Assembly: GCF_030698125.1 (NCBI RefSeq)
Contig: NZ_JAUYNV010000020.1
Span: forward strand, 1-37,210
Source of the DNA: Methyloversatilis sp.
GTDB taxonomy: Bacteria > Pseudomonadota > Gammaproteobacteria > Burkholderiales > Rhodocyclaceae
DNA: 37,210 nucleotides
Reading direction: 5' to 3'
Each line of letters starts with the position of its first letter. Position 1 is the first letter of the stretch. This document shows positions 28,986 through 37,210 of the stretch, piece by piece. The translations under genes and the position numbers were made by a program. Below the pieces are notes generated by a model. The model was not told the origin of the DNA, did not search any database, and saw only the letters and a program-made list of their open reading frames with translations.

Positions 28986-30464
28986 ATGACCGATATTCCC
29001 CTTCTCAGTCTCGCCATCTGGTTGCCGATTGCCGGCGGCCTGCTGGTGCTGGCCAGCGGCGATGGCCGCAACGTCGCGTTCTCGAAGCTGATCGCACTCG
29101 TGACCGCGATCTTCGGCTTCCTGATCACGATTCCGCTCTACACCGGCTTCGACTCATCGAGTGCATCGATGCAGTTCGTCGAGCTGATGCCGTGGGTGCA
29201 CGACTACAACATCAACTACCACCTTGGCGTCGATGGCATTTCGATGCCTTTCGTCATCCTGAACAGCTTCATCACGTTGCTCGTGATCATGGCCGGCTGG
29301 CAGGTGATCGAAACGAAGGTGTCGCAATACAACGCGGCCTTCCTGATCATGTCGGGCCTGCTGAACGGCATCTTCGCGTCGCTCGACGGCATCCTGTTCT
29401 ATGTCTTCTTCGAGTCGTCGCTGATTCCGCTCTACCTGGTGATCGGCATCTGGGGCGGCAAGAACCGCGTCTATGCCGCGTTCAAGTTTTTCCTCTACAC
29501 GCTGCTTGGCTCGCTGCTGATGCTGATCGCACTGCTCTACCTGTTCCACAAGAGCGGCAGCTTCGGCATCCTCGACTGGCACCGCGAGCCGCTGGCGATG
29601 GCGGCGCAGTCGCTGATCTTCTGGGCCTTCTTCGCGAGCTTTGCGGTGAAGGTTCCGATGTGGCCGGTGCACACCTGGCTGCCGGACGCCCACGTCGAAG
29701 CACCGACCGGCGGTTCGGCGGTGCTGGCGGCGATCGGTCTGAAGCTCGGTGCCTACGGTTTCCTGCGCTTCTCGCTGCCCATCGTTCCGGATGCCGCGAC
29801 CCACTTCGCCCCCATCGTCATCGGCCTGTCACTGATTGCGGTGATCTACATCGGGCTGGTCGCGCTGGCGCAGACCGACATGAAGAAGCTGGTCGCGTAT
29901 TCGTCGATTTCGCACATGGGCTTCGTCACCCTGGGCTTTTTCATCTTCAATCCGCTCGGTGTCGAAGGCGCGCTGGTACAGATGATTTCGCACGGCTTCG
30001 TGTCGGCTGCGATGTTCCTGTGCATCGGCGTGCTGTACGACCGCATGCACACCCGCAACATCGGTGACTACGGCGGCGTGGTGAACACCATGCCGAAGTT
30101 CGCGGCCTTCTTCCTGCTGTTTGCGATGGCCAACGCCGGGCTGCCGGCGACGTCCGGTTTCGTCGGCGAATTCATGGTCGTGCTCGGCGCGCTGCAGTTC
30201 AATTTCTGGACCGGTTTCGCCGCTGCGACCACGCTGATCCTCGGCGCGGCCTACACGCTGTGGATGTACAAGCGCGTCATCTTCGGCGCGGTCGCCAACA
30301 GCCATGTTGCCGAACTGAAAGACATCAACGCCCGCGAAATGCTGATCCTCGGCGTTCTTGCCGCATGCACCCTGGCCATGGGCATCTGGCCGCAACCGGT
30401 GATTGAAATCATGCACGCGACCGTGAACCAGCTGCTGGGACACGTTGCCGTTGGCAAGCTCTGA
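28986..30464 (+). CDS. nuoM: NADH-quinone oxidoreductase subunit M
   Basis: Second antiporter-like pumping subunit, 492 residues with about 14 helices. Conserved Glu143 (FYVFFESSLIPLYLVIG) and Lys222 (FAVKVPMWPVHTWLPDAHVE) are in place. The 103-bp gap after nuoL is unusually long for this operon and contains a GC-rich potential stem around 28888-28908 but no ORF. The ribosome-binding site is weak (AAAGAA). Confidence 0.97.
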   Translation: MTDIPLLSLAIWLPIAGGLLVLASGDGRNVAFSKLIALVTAIFGFLITIPLYTGFDSSSASMQFVELMPWVHDYNINYHLGVDGISMPFVILNSFITLLVIMAGWQVIETKVSQYNAAFLIMSGLLNGIFASLDGILFYVFFESSLIPLYLVIGIWGGKNRVYAAFKFFLYTLLGSLLMLIALLYLFHKSGSFGILDWHREPLAMAAQSLIFWAFFASFAVKVPMWPVHTWLPDAHVEAPTGGSAVLAAIGLKLGAYGFLRFSLPIVPDAATHFAPIVIGLSLIAVIYIGLVALAQTDMKKLVAYSSISHMGFVTLGFFIFNPLGVEGALVQMISHGFVSAAMFLCIGVLYDRMHTRNIGDYGGVVNTMPKFAAFFLLFAMANAGLPATSGFVGEFMVVLGALQFNFWTGFAAATTLILGAAYTLWMYKRVIFGAVANSHVAELKDINAREMLILGVLAACTLAMGIWPQPVIEIMHATVNQLLGHVAVGKL

Positions 30465-30476
30465 CGGACACACAGA

Positions 30477-31958
30477 ATGAACTTCCCACTGCCTGACCTC
30501 TATCCCGCATCGGCCGAAATCTTCGTGCTGGTGATGGCCTGCGTCGTGCTGCTCGCCGACCTGTTCAAGTCCGAGCGCCAGAACTGGCTGCCCTACATCC
30601 TCACGCTGAGCACGCTGGTCGGCGCCTTCGTCATCCAGGTCGCAACGGCCGGGCCTGACACGACGCTCACCTTCAGCGGCATGTTCGTCGACGACCGCCT
30701 GTCCGACGTACTGAAGAGCTGCCTGTATCTGACGGTGTTCGCAGTCGTCATCTACAGCCGCGGCTACCTCGAAGTGCGCGGCATGGAGCGCGGCGAGTAC
30801 TACCTGCTCGTGCTGTTCGCCACGCTGGGCATGCAGGTGATGATTTCCGCCAATCACTTCCTGACGCTCTATCTTGGCCTGGAACTGCTGTCGCTCGCGC
30901 TGTACGCACTGGTGGCGCTTGACCGCGACTCGGCGCGTTCGACCGAAGCGGCGATGAAGTATTTCGTGCTTGGCGCACTGGCGTCCGGCTTGCTGCTGTA
31001 CGGCATGTCGATGGTGTATGGCGCGACCGGCACGCTCGAAATTTCGGCCATCGCGCGCAAGCTGTCAGATCCGACCACCAATATGGAAGTGCTGCGCTTC
31101 GGCCTCGTGTTCCTGGTCGCCGGCCTCGCGTTCAAGATCGGCGCCGTGCCGTTCCACATGTGGATCCCCGACGTCTATCACGGCGCGCCGACGCCGATCA
31201 CGCTGCTGATCGGCTCGGCACCGAAGCTGGCCGGCTTCGCGATGGCGATCCGCCTGCTGGTCGACGGTCTGCCGACGCTGGCCGATGAATGGCAGCAGAT
31301 GCTGATGCTGCTGGCGGTGCTGTCGATCGCGCTCGGCAACATCGTCGCCATCGCACAGACCAATCTGAAGCGCATGCTGGCCTATTCGACCATTTCGCAC
31401 ATGGGCTTCATGCTGCTCGGTCTGGTCAGCGGCGTCATCGAGCTGCGCGCGTCCGGCGACATCCACCTGTCGTACGCCTTCGGCAGCGCGATGTTCTACA
31501 CCATCGCCTATGTGCTGATGAGCGCCGCCGCATTCGGCGTGCTGCTGCTGCTGACCCGTGCCGGGGTCGAAGCCGAGGAACTGGACGACCTGAAGGGGCT
31601 GAACAAGCGCAGCCCGTGGTTCGCCGCGGTGATGATGATGGTCATGTTCTCGATGGCCGGCATCCCGTTCTTCATCGGCTTCTTCGCCAAACTGGCCGTG
31701 CTGCAGGCGGTCGTTGCCGCGGGTTATCTTTACGTCGCCGTGTTCGCAGTGATGATGTCGCTGATCGGCGCCTACTTCTACCTGCGGGTCGTCAAGCTGA
31801 TGTATTTCGACGCGCCGCAGGATGAAGCACCCATCGTGGCATCGACCGAAATGCGTGCGCTGCTGTCGGTCAATGCACTGGCGATTGCACTGATCGGCCT
31901 GATGCCGCAGTCGCTGCTGTCGCTGTGCGCCTCTGCACTGGGGCAGACACTGAAGTAA
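30477..31958 (+). CDS. nuoN: NADH-quinone oxidoreductase subunit N
   Basis: Third antiporter-like pumping subunit, 493 residues with about 14 helices. Conserved Glu136 ([20 protein letters not shown]) and Lys220 ([20 protein letters not shown]) are visible. It begins 12 bp after nuoM. Its stop shares a base with the Nudix start (TAATG), extending the operon by one gene. Confidence 0.97.
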   Translation: MNFPLPDLYPASAEIFVLVMACVVLLADLFKSERQNWLPYILTLSTLVGAFVIQVATAGPDTTLTFSGMFVDDRLSDVLKSCLYLTVFAVVIYSRGYLEVRGMERGEYYLLVLFATLGMQVMISANHFLTLYLGLELLSLALYALVALDRDSARSTEAAMKYFVLGALASGLLLYGMSMVYGATGTLEISAIARKLSDPTTNMEVLRFGLVFLVAGLAFKIGAVPFHMWIPDVYHGAPTPITLLIGSAPKLAGFAMAIRLLVDGLPTLADEWQQMLMLLAVLSIALGNIVAIAQTNLKRMLAYSTISHMGFMLLGLVSGVIELRASGDIHLSYAFGSAMFYTIAYVLMSAAAFGVLLLLTRAGVEAEELDDLKGLNKRSPWFAAVMMMVMFSMAGIPFFIGFFAKLAVLQAVVAAGYLYVAVFAVMMSLIGAYFYLRVVKLMYFDAPQDEAPIVASTEMRALLSVNALAIALIGLMPQSLLSLCASALGQTLK

Positions 31959-32506
31959 TGAAAGATCCCCTGATCGAAACCACGGTGGACAGCCGTCAGG
32001 TTTACGACGGCGTGCTGCTGAAGGTTTATCAGGATCGGGTGGCGCTGCCGGATGGCACGCAGGCGGTGCGCGAATACATCCGCCATCCCGGGGCCGTGGT
32101 GATCGTCGCAGTGCTGCCGGACGGCAACATGTTGTTCGAACGCCAGTTCCGCTACGGCCCGCGGCGCACTTTCATCGAATTTCCCGCCGGCAAGATTGAT
32201 CCGGGCGAGCCGCCCGAGCAGACCGCCGTGCGTGAACTGCGCGAAGAAACCGGCCATGAGGCCGACCAATGGACGCATCTGGGTACGACGCATCCGTGCA
32301 TCGGCTACTCGGACGAACGGATAGAAATCTTCCTCGCGCGCGGTCTGCGCCATGTCGGCGCCAATCTTGATGCGGGCGAGTTCCTCGAAGTGATTCCGCT
32401 GTCGCTGGAAGCCGCGATGTCGGCCGTCTGGCGCGGCGAACTGACGGATGCCAAGACGCTGTCGGCCCTGATCTGGGCGCAGCGGGTGTTCCGGCAGGGG
32501 TTCTGA
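31958..32506 (+). CDS. Nudix hydrolase, ADP-ribose pyrophosphatase type
   Basis: The 182-residue protein has a complete Nudix box (78-100): Gly78, Glu84, Arg92-Glu93-Leu94, Glu96-Glu97 and Gly99, matching GX5EX7REUXEEXGU. The surrounding layout (VYDGVLLKVYQDRVALPDG, FRYGPRRTFIEFPAGKID) is that of ADP-ribose pyrophosphatases (NudF-like). It would hydrolyse ADP-ribose or related NAD breakdown products. Start ATG 31958 overlaps the nuoN stop by one base, so it is made with complex I. An NAD-related housekeeping role beside NADH dehydrogenase is inferred. Its stop is 2 bases from that of convergent folK. Confidence 0.9.
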   Translation: MKDPLIETTVDSRQVYDGVLLKVYQDRVALPDGTQAVREYIRHPGAVVIVAVLPDGNMLFERQFRYGPRRTFIEFPAGKIDPGEPPEQTAVRELREETGHEADQWTHLGTTHPCIGYSDERIEIFLARGLRHVGANLDAGEFLEVIPLSLEAAMSAVWRGELTDAKTLSALIWAQRVFRQGF

Positions 32507-32508
32507 GG

Positions 32509-33057
32509 TCAGACCCCCTCGGCGGGCGTGGGCACCACGCTGCCGACGGCAAGGCGCACCATCATCGCGTCGGCAATGCGCGATATCGGCTGGTCCTGAC
32601 AGTGGGCCAGAAAGGCGCTTGCCGCACCCAGCCCCGGAATCTCCAGGTCGGGCGATACTTCCAGCAGCGGCAGCAGCACGAAAGCACGCAGGTGGGCGCG
32701 CGGATGCGGCACGTTCAGCGTGTCGGTGCTGATCTGCCGGTCGTCGTACAGCAGCACGTCCAGATCGAGGGTGCGCGGCGCGTTCAGGAACTCGCGCACA
32801 CGACCGTGTGTGCGTTCGATGTCGAGCAGTGCGTCGAGCAGCGCCTGCGGTTCGAGCGTGGTGCGCACGCGCGCAATGGCGTTGATGAAGTCGGGCTGGT
32901 TGTCGTAGCCGATCGGCGCCGTACGGTACAGCGACGAGCGACGCTCCAGCGTGATGCCGGGCGTGGCGGCGATTTCATCGAAGGCGGCCAGCACCTGCGC
33001 TTCCGGATCGGCGAGATTGCTGCCCAGACCGATGTGGGCAATGCTGTCGCGGCTCAT
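32509..33057 (-). CDS. folK: 2-amino-4-hydroxy-6-hydroxymethyldihydropteridine pyrophosphokinase
   Basis: HPPK of the folate pathway, making the pyrophosphorylated pterin used by FolP. The 182-residue protein opens with HIGLGSNLADPEAQVLAAF and has SSLYRTAPIGY and QPDFINAIARV. The HPPK signature RTLDLDVLLYDD is followed by VPHPRAHLRAFVLLPL. The C-terminus is about 20 residues longer than E. coli FolK and unremarkable. It lies downstream of smpB on the same strand after 164 bp. Confidence 0.95.
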   Translation of the reverse strand: MSRDSIAHIGLGSNLADPEAQVLAAFDEIAATPGITLERRSSLYRTAPIGYDNQPDFINAIARVRTTLEPQALLDALLDIERTHGRVREFLNAPRTLDLDVLLYDDRQISTDTLNVPHPRAHLRAFVLLPLLEVSPDLEIPGLGAASAFLAHCQDQPISRIADAMMVRLAVGSVVPTPAEGV

Positions 33058-33221
33058 GGCGTGTTCTTTTCAGGTTCAACGGATCGGCGGACTTTAGCAC
33101 CGCTGCGTGCTTCAGCCCGGCTGGCTCAGCTGCGGCGACATCAGGCTGCTACGGCACCGGGGCGCTGAAGCCTACGTGCGGATCAGCCTGCCACCGAACA
33201 GGCGCACCCGCACGGTGGGTG
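33058..33221 (-). other. Gene-free, structured gap between smpB and folK
   Basis: The longest gene-free stretch in the window (164 bp). GCTTCAGC (33109-33116) pairs exactly with GCTGAAGC (33164-33171), enclosing a GC-rich 47-base segment. Nearer the smpB stop, CACCC (33205-33209) and GGGTG (33217-33221) can pair. I see no T run, no ORF and no tmRNA features. It may hold the smpB terminator or a small RNA. Confidence 0.35.
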
Positions 33222-33668
33222 TCACACCCGCGAGCGCATCAGGCGCGCCTTTTCGCGTTCCCAGTCGCGTTCCTTCTCGGTTTCGCGCTTGTCGAACTGC
33301 TTCTTGCCCTTGGCCAAACCGATTTCCAGCTTGATGCGGCCCCGGGTGTAATGCAGGTTGAGCGGCACCAGCGTATAGCCGGCGCGCTCGACCGAGCCGA
33401 TCAGCTTGCTGATCTGTTCGGCGTGCAGCAACAGCTTGCGGCTGCGCGTCGCGTCCGGATGGATATGGGTCGAGGCGGACAGCAGCGGCGACACATGCAT
33501 GCCGATCACGAATACCTCTTCGCCCTTCAGCACGACGTAGGCTTCCTTCAGCTGGGTGCGGCCGGCGCGGATGGCCTTTACCTCCCAGCCTTCCAGCACC
33601 AGTCCGGCCTCGAAGCGTTCTTCGATGAAGTAGTCGTGAAACGCTTTCTTGTTCTCGGCGATGCTCAT
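33222..33668 (-). CDS. smpB: SsrA (tmRNA)-binding protein SmpB
   Basis: Binds tmRNA and brings it to stalled ribosomes for trans-translation. The 148-residue protein shows [45 protein letters not shown] and the basic C-terminal tail [17 protein letters not shown] that enters the mRNA channel. It diverges from ratA across 102 bp, the standard smpB/ratA arrangement. The tmRNA gene itself is not in this window. Confidence 0.97.
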   Translation of the reverse strand: MSIAENKKAFHDYFIEERFEAGLVLEGWEVKAIRAGRTQLKEAYVVLKGEEVFVIGMHVSPLLSASTHIHPDATRSRKLLLHAEQISKLIGSVERAGYTLVPLNLHYTRGRIKLEIGLAKGKKQFDKRETEKERDWEREKARLMRSRV

Positions 33669-33742
33669 GTCGGGTAACCGTTGACCGGGGGAATTGCTGC
33701 AGTGGCTTGAACGAGAGGCTGCGCGAGAGGTCGATGCGCAGC

Positions 33743-33748
33743 TAGAAT
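33743..33748 (+). promoter_or_regulatory. Candidate ratA -10 box
   Basis: TAGAAT lies 22 bases before the ratA start in the smpB-ratA divergent gap, in the same GCTAGAAT context seen before tpiA. No good -35 is visible. Confidence 0.35.
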
Positions 33749-33770
33749 TGCGATTTTACCTTCTGAAGAC

Positions 33771-34211
33771 ATGGCCGAAGTCCGAAAAACCGTGCTCATC
33801 GAGCGCAGCGCGGAACAGATGTTCAGGCTGGTCGACGGCGTCGAGCATTACCCCGGGTTCCTGCCCTGGTGCGGCGGCAGTGAAGTCATTGAGCGCACCG
33901 ACACGCTGACGCGTGCGCGTATCGACATCAACTACCACGGCGTGAAGGCGCATTTCGCGACCGCCAACGCCAAGGCCTTTCCGCACAGCATGACCATACG
34001 GCTGGTCGAAGGGCCGTTCAAGTCGCTCGACGGCACCTGGGCCTTCACGCAACTCGGAGATAGGGCGTGCAAGATCGAATTCAACCTGCGCTACGAGTTT
34101 TCCAGCCGCCTGATCGAAAAGGTGGTCGGCCCGGTGTTCAGCCATATTGCCAACACCTTCGTCGAGGCCTTCGTGAAGCAGGCAGACCGCATTTACGGCA
34201 AGGTGGCCTGA
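33771..34211 (+). CDS. ratA: RatA/Coq10-type START-domain protein
   Basis: 146-residue SRPBCC (START-like) protein with [39 protein letters not shown] and the ending [21 protein letters not shown] typical of the RatA/Coq10 family. E. coli RatA was described as a ribosome-association toxin, while Coq10 relatives bind ubiquinone; the sequence cannot say which role applies. It is followed after one base by rnfH, the paired gene in most proteobacteria. Confidence 0.92.
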   Translation: MAEVRKTVLIERSAEQMFRLVDGVEHYPGFLPWCGGSEVIERTDTLTRARIDINYHGVKAHFATANAKAFPHSMTIRLVEGPFKSLDGTWAFTQLGDRACKIEFNLRYEFSSRLIEKVVGPVFSHIANTFVEAFVKQADRIYGKVA

Positions 34212-34212
34212 C

Positions 34213-34548
34213 GTGAGTGCAAGCATCCGCGTCCAGGTCGTCTACGCCTTGCCCGAGCGGCAGGACATCGTGACCATCGAATTGCCCGAAGGTGCCACCG
34301 CCGTGCAGGCAGTCGAAGCATCCGGCCTGCTGCAGAAGTATCCGGACATTGATCTTGCGCGCAACAAGCTGGGCGTGTTCGCCAAGCTGGTCAAGACCGA
34401 TCAGATGCTGCGCGATCGTGACCGGGTGGAAATCTACCGCGCCTTGATCGCCGATCCGAAGGAGGTGCGCCGTCAGCGTGCAGCCGAAGGCAAGGTGCTG
34501 AAGAAGGGGGGTGGCGAGCGGGGCGCAGAGGCGGAACCGGCTGCCTGA
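34213..34548 (+). CDS. rnfH: RnfH family protein (RatB, UPF0125)
   Basis: 111-residue ubiquitin-fold protein ([23 protein letters not shown], then [37 protein letters not shown]). The last 17 residues are Lys/Gly/Glu-rich. The GTG start lies one base after the ratA stop. Proposed as antitoxin partner of RatA in E. coli, but family function is unsettled; no rnf genes are nearby. Confidence 0.9.
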   Translation: MSASIRVQVVYALPERQDIVTIELPEGATAVQAVEASGLLQKYPDIDLARNKLGVFAKLVKTDQMLRDRDRVEIYRALIADPKEVRRQRAAEGKVLKKGGGERGAEAEPAA

Positions 34549-34582
34549 GCTTCGCCTTCTGCACCGCGTACGAACCGTAACG

Positions 34583-35023
34583 CTACTTGCACCACTCCGA
34601 CACCGACTGCTGCGCGTCGGTCGTTTCCGTCGCCCGCGTCGCGTCGTCGATGAATTCACGTTCGCCCTGCGCGTTGTAGCGCACGATGCGTTGGCCGGAC
34701 TGCAGCGCCGCCAGCTTGTTGCGCGCGCGCGTGCAGTTGGCGTCGGCCTTTTCCTTTTCGGCCTTGTCCTTGGTCGCCTTGGCTTCTTCGGTCGCTGCCG
34801 CTTCACGTCGCTGCTGGAAGCCCTGCATCTTTTCCTGCAGGTCGGTGTTCGGTGCGTCAGCGGCGCGCGGCGCGACCTTGATGTCCTTGCGGATGGCTTT
34901 TGCCCCGGGCGGCGGACTGTCCGAGAAAACCGGGTTTCCGTTGGCGTCCTTGTATTGATACACCTGGGCGGTCGCGACCAGCGGCAGACACGCCAGAGCG
35001 ATAAGCGTTAAGTGAAGATGCAC
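34583..35023 (-). CDS. Secreted DUF4124 domain protein with coiled-coil segment
   Basis: A signal peptide of about 19 residues (HLHLTLIALACLPLVATA) is followed by a DUF4124 domain (QVYQYKDANGNPVFSDSPPPGAKA). A long Ala/Lys/Glu/Arg segment (about 64-105) is likely a coiled coil. The C-terminus is YNAQGEREFIDDATRATETT ending in EWCK, with a second cysteine at NCTRARNKL that could pair with it. GTG at 35023 is chosen because AGGAG lies 8 nt upstream and it begins at the signal peptide; the frame is open further upstream only as shadow of guaB. 146 residues. Periplasmic, function unknown. It diverges from guaB. Confidence 0.8.
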   Translation of the reverse strand: MHLHLTLIALACLPLVATAQVYQYKDANGNPVFSDSPPPGAKAIRKDIKVAPRAADAPNTDLQEKMQGFQQRREAAATEEAKATKDKAEKEKADANCTRARNKLAALQSGQRIVRYNAQGEREFIDDATRATETTDAQQSVSEWCK

Positions 35024-35051
35024 GTCAGAAACTCCTGCCCTGAATGAGTGA

Positions 35052-36599
<1,548 letters not shown>

Positions 36600-36604
36600 G
36601 AGGC

Positions 36605-37058
36605 TGGGGAACAGGGGCCAGGGGCTGGAGGGGCCGGGGCTGGATGAGCGAGGTGCGCAGCTATCGCGATTTGCTGGTCTGGCAACGAGCAATGGATCTC
36701 GCCCTTGCTGTCTATGCCCTGAGCCGGAGTTTCCTCGAGGGCGAGCGCTTCGCACTGGTGAGCCAGTTGCGACGCGCCGCTGTGTCGGTTCCTTCGAATA
36801 TCGCCGAAGGCCATGCAAGAAGCTCCACGCGTGATTTCCTGCGTTTTCTGTCGATCGCAGCCGGCTCTCTTGCCGAGATCGAAACCCAGCTCCTTCTCTC
36901 GCATCGCCTTGATTACGTGGATGCGCAACGAATGAACGTCACGCTGAAGGACGCCGATGAACTCGGCCGGAAGATCAGAGGTCTGCAAGCCTCCCTCTCG
37001 TCGCGCCTCGCGGACTCACCCTAGTCCCCAGCCCCTGTCCCCTGACTCCTGAATCCCC
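36605..37058. mobile_element. Candidate small element: inverted GC-rich arms around a four-helix-bundle gene
   Basis: AGGGGCCAGGGGCTGG (36613-36628) is the reverse complement of 37028-37043 with one mismatch in 16. The arms sit between the guaB stop and the guaA start and hold a single ORF. GGAGGG in the left arm (36627-36632) serves as ribosome-binding site for that ORF, and its stop codon lies at the inner edge of the right arm. Exact ends and any target duplication are not certain: GGGG/CCCC-rich tracts continue outward to 36605 and 37058. No transposase is present. Confidence 0.5.
36644..37024 (+). CDS. Four helix bundle protein, 23S rRNA intervening-sequence (S23) family
   Basis: 126 residues, all alpha-helical by appearance. 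Family signature residues are clear: [14 protein letters not shown] (6-19), [20 protein letters not shown] (32-51) with NIAEG (52-56), and [19 protein letters not shown] (65-83). The family (often annotated four helix bundle protein, related to the Avd protein of diversity-generating retroelements) was first seen as ORFs in 23S rRNA intervening sequences, but this copy is not in an rRNA gene and no reverse transcriptase is nearby. ATG 36644 follows GGAGGG by 11 nt; an in-frame upstream ATG at 36596 would translate the repeat arm (MRGWGTGARGWRGRGW) and is unlikely. Members form oligomeric bundles; biochemical function is unknown. It is inserted in the guaB-guaA operon. Confidence 0.9.
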   Translation: MSEVRSYRDLLVWQRAMDLALAVYALSRSFLEGERFALVSQLRRAAVSVPSNIAEGHARSSTRDFLRFLSIAAGSLAEIETQLLLSHRLDYVDAQRMNVTLKDADELGRKIRGLQASLSSRLADSP

Positions 37059-37059
37059 C

Positions 37060-37210
37060 ATGCACAACAAGATCCTCATCCTCGATTTCGGCTCCCAGGT
37101 CACCCAGCTCATCGCACGCCGTGTACGCGAAGCGCACGTGTATTGCGAAATCCACCCGGCCGACGTCAGCGACGACTTCGTGCGCGGCTTCGGCGCGCAG
37201 GGCGTCATCC
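37060..37210 (+). CDS. guaA: GMP synthase (glutamine-hydrolysing), N-terminal fragment
   Basis: Converts XMP to GMP using glutamine. Fifty codons are visible: [20 protein letters not shown] and on to [19 protein letters not shown]. This matches the start of the class I glutamine amidotransferase domain of GuaA; the catalytic Cys and the ATP-pyrophosphatase domain lie off the right edge. The bases before ATG 37060 (CCTGAATCCCCC) are repeat arm and contain no Shine-Dalgarno sequence. Confidence 0.95.
   Translation, partial: MHNKILILDFGSQVTQLIARRVREAHVYCEIHPADVSDDFVRGFGAQGVI

Noticed and set aside
33058-33221. tmRNA (ssrA) next to smpB
   Set aside because: The gap is 164 bp, with no tRNA-like ends and no tag-peptide frame; tmRNA is about 350 nt.
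36644-37024. Part of a diversity-generating retroelement (Avd-like protein)
   Set aside because: No reverse transcriptase, template repeat or variable repeat is visible on either side; flanks are guaB and guaA.
36644-37024. True 23S rRNA intervening sequence
   Set aside because: The gene lies between two protein genes and no rRNA sequence is nearby; only the protein family is shared.

Overview
The window looks like a GC-rich betaproteobacterial chromosome segment. The gene order carAB-greA-yhbY-rlmE-ftsH-folP-glmM, a pst cluster beside glmM, then tpiA-secG-nuoA..N-Nudix, and smpB/ratA/rnfH next to guaB-guaA, is typical of Betaproteobacteria. A Rhodocyclales-type genome (for example a Methyloversatilis relative) is my guess from overall flavour and has not been tested. 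Almost everything is housekeeping DNA, densely packed. No stretch longer than about 165 bases lacks a gene, and I see no CRISPR array, rRNA or intact tRNA.

Layout. Bases 1-138 hold the 3' end of an IS5-family transposase and the probable element end, about 20 bp upstream of a good carA promoter. Bases 286-5200 are carA, carB and greA (carbamoyl phosphate synthesis and transcript cleavage). yhbY (minus strand) diverges from rlmE, followed by ftsH, a strong terminator, folP and glmM (5225-10626). metY (10758-12029) follows another terminator. pstS, pstC, pstA and pstB (12143-15928) form a phosphate import operon behind a probable Pho box, with no phoU, phoB or phoR after it. tpiA and secG follow (16020-17150). 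The full 14-gene complex I operon nuoA-N runs from 17297 to 31958, with a Nudix ADP-ribose pyrophosphatase gene translationally coupled to its end. folK and smpB lie on the minus strand, then ratA and rnfH on plus, a secreted DUF4124 protein on minus, guaB on plus, a small four-helix-bundle gene, and the start of guaA at the right edge.

The parts most worth a second look are not the large genes. (1) Between guaB and guaA a 126-residue protein of the '23S rRNA intervening sequence / four helix bundle' family sits inside imperfect GC-rich inverted repeats that begin just after the guaB stop and end at the guaA start. Related repeat arms, without any ORF, fill the carA-carB spacer and encode the last residues of CarA. 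This suggests a small, poorly described mobile or repeat element family that uses gaps inside nucleotide-biosynthesis operons. (2) A perfect 10+10 bp inverted repeat brackets the -10 box of the probable nuo promoter, like a repressor operator. (3) Several terminators or hairpins are fitted tightly against start codons (ftsH/folP, pstB/tpiA, pstS/pstC), implying tuned expression inside apparently simple operons.
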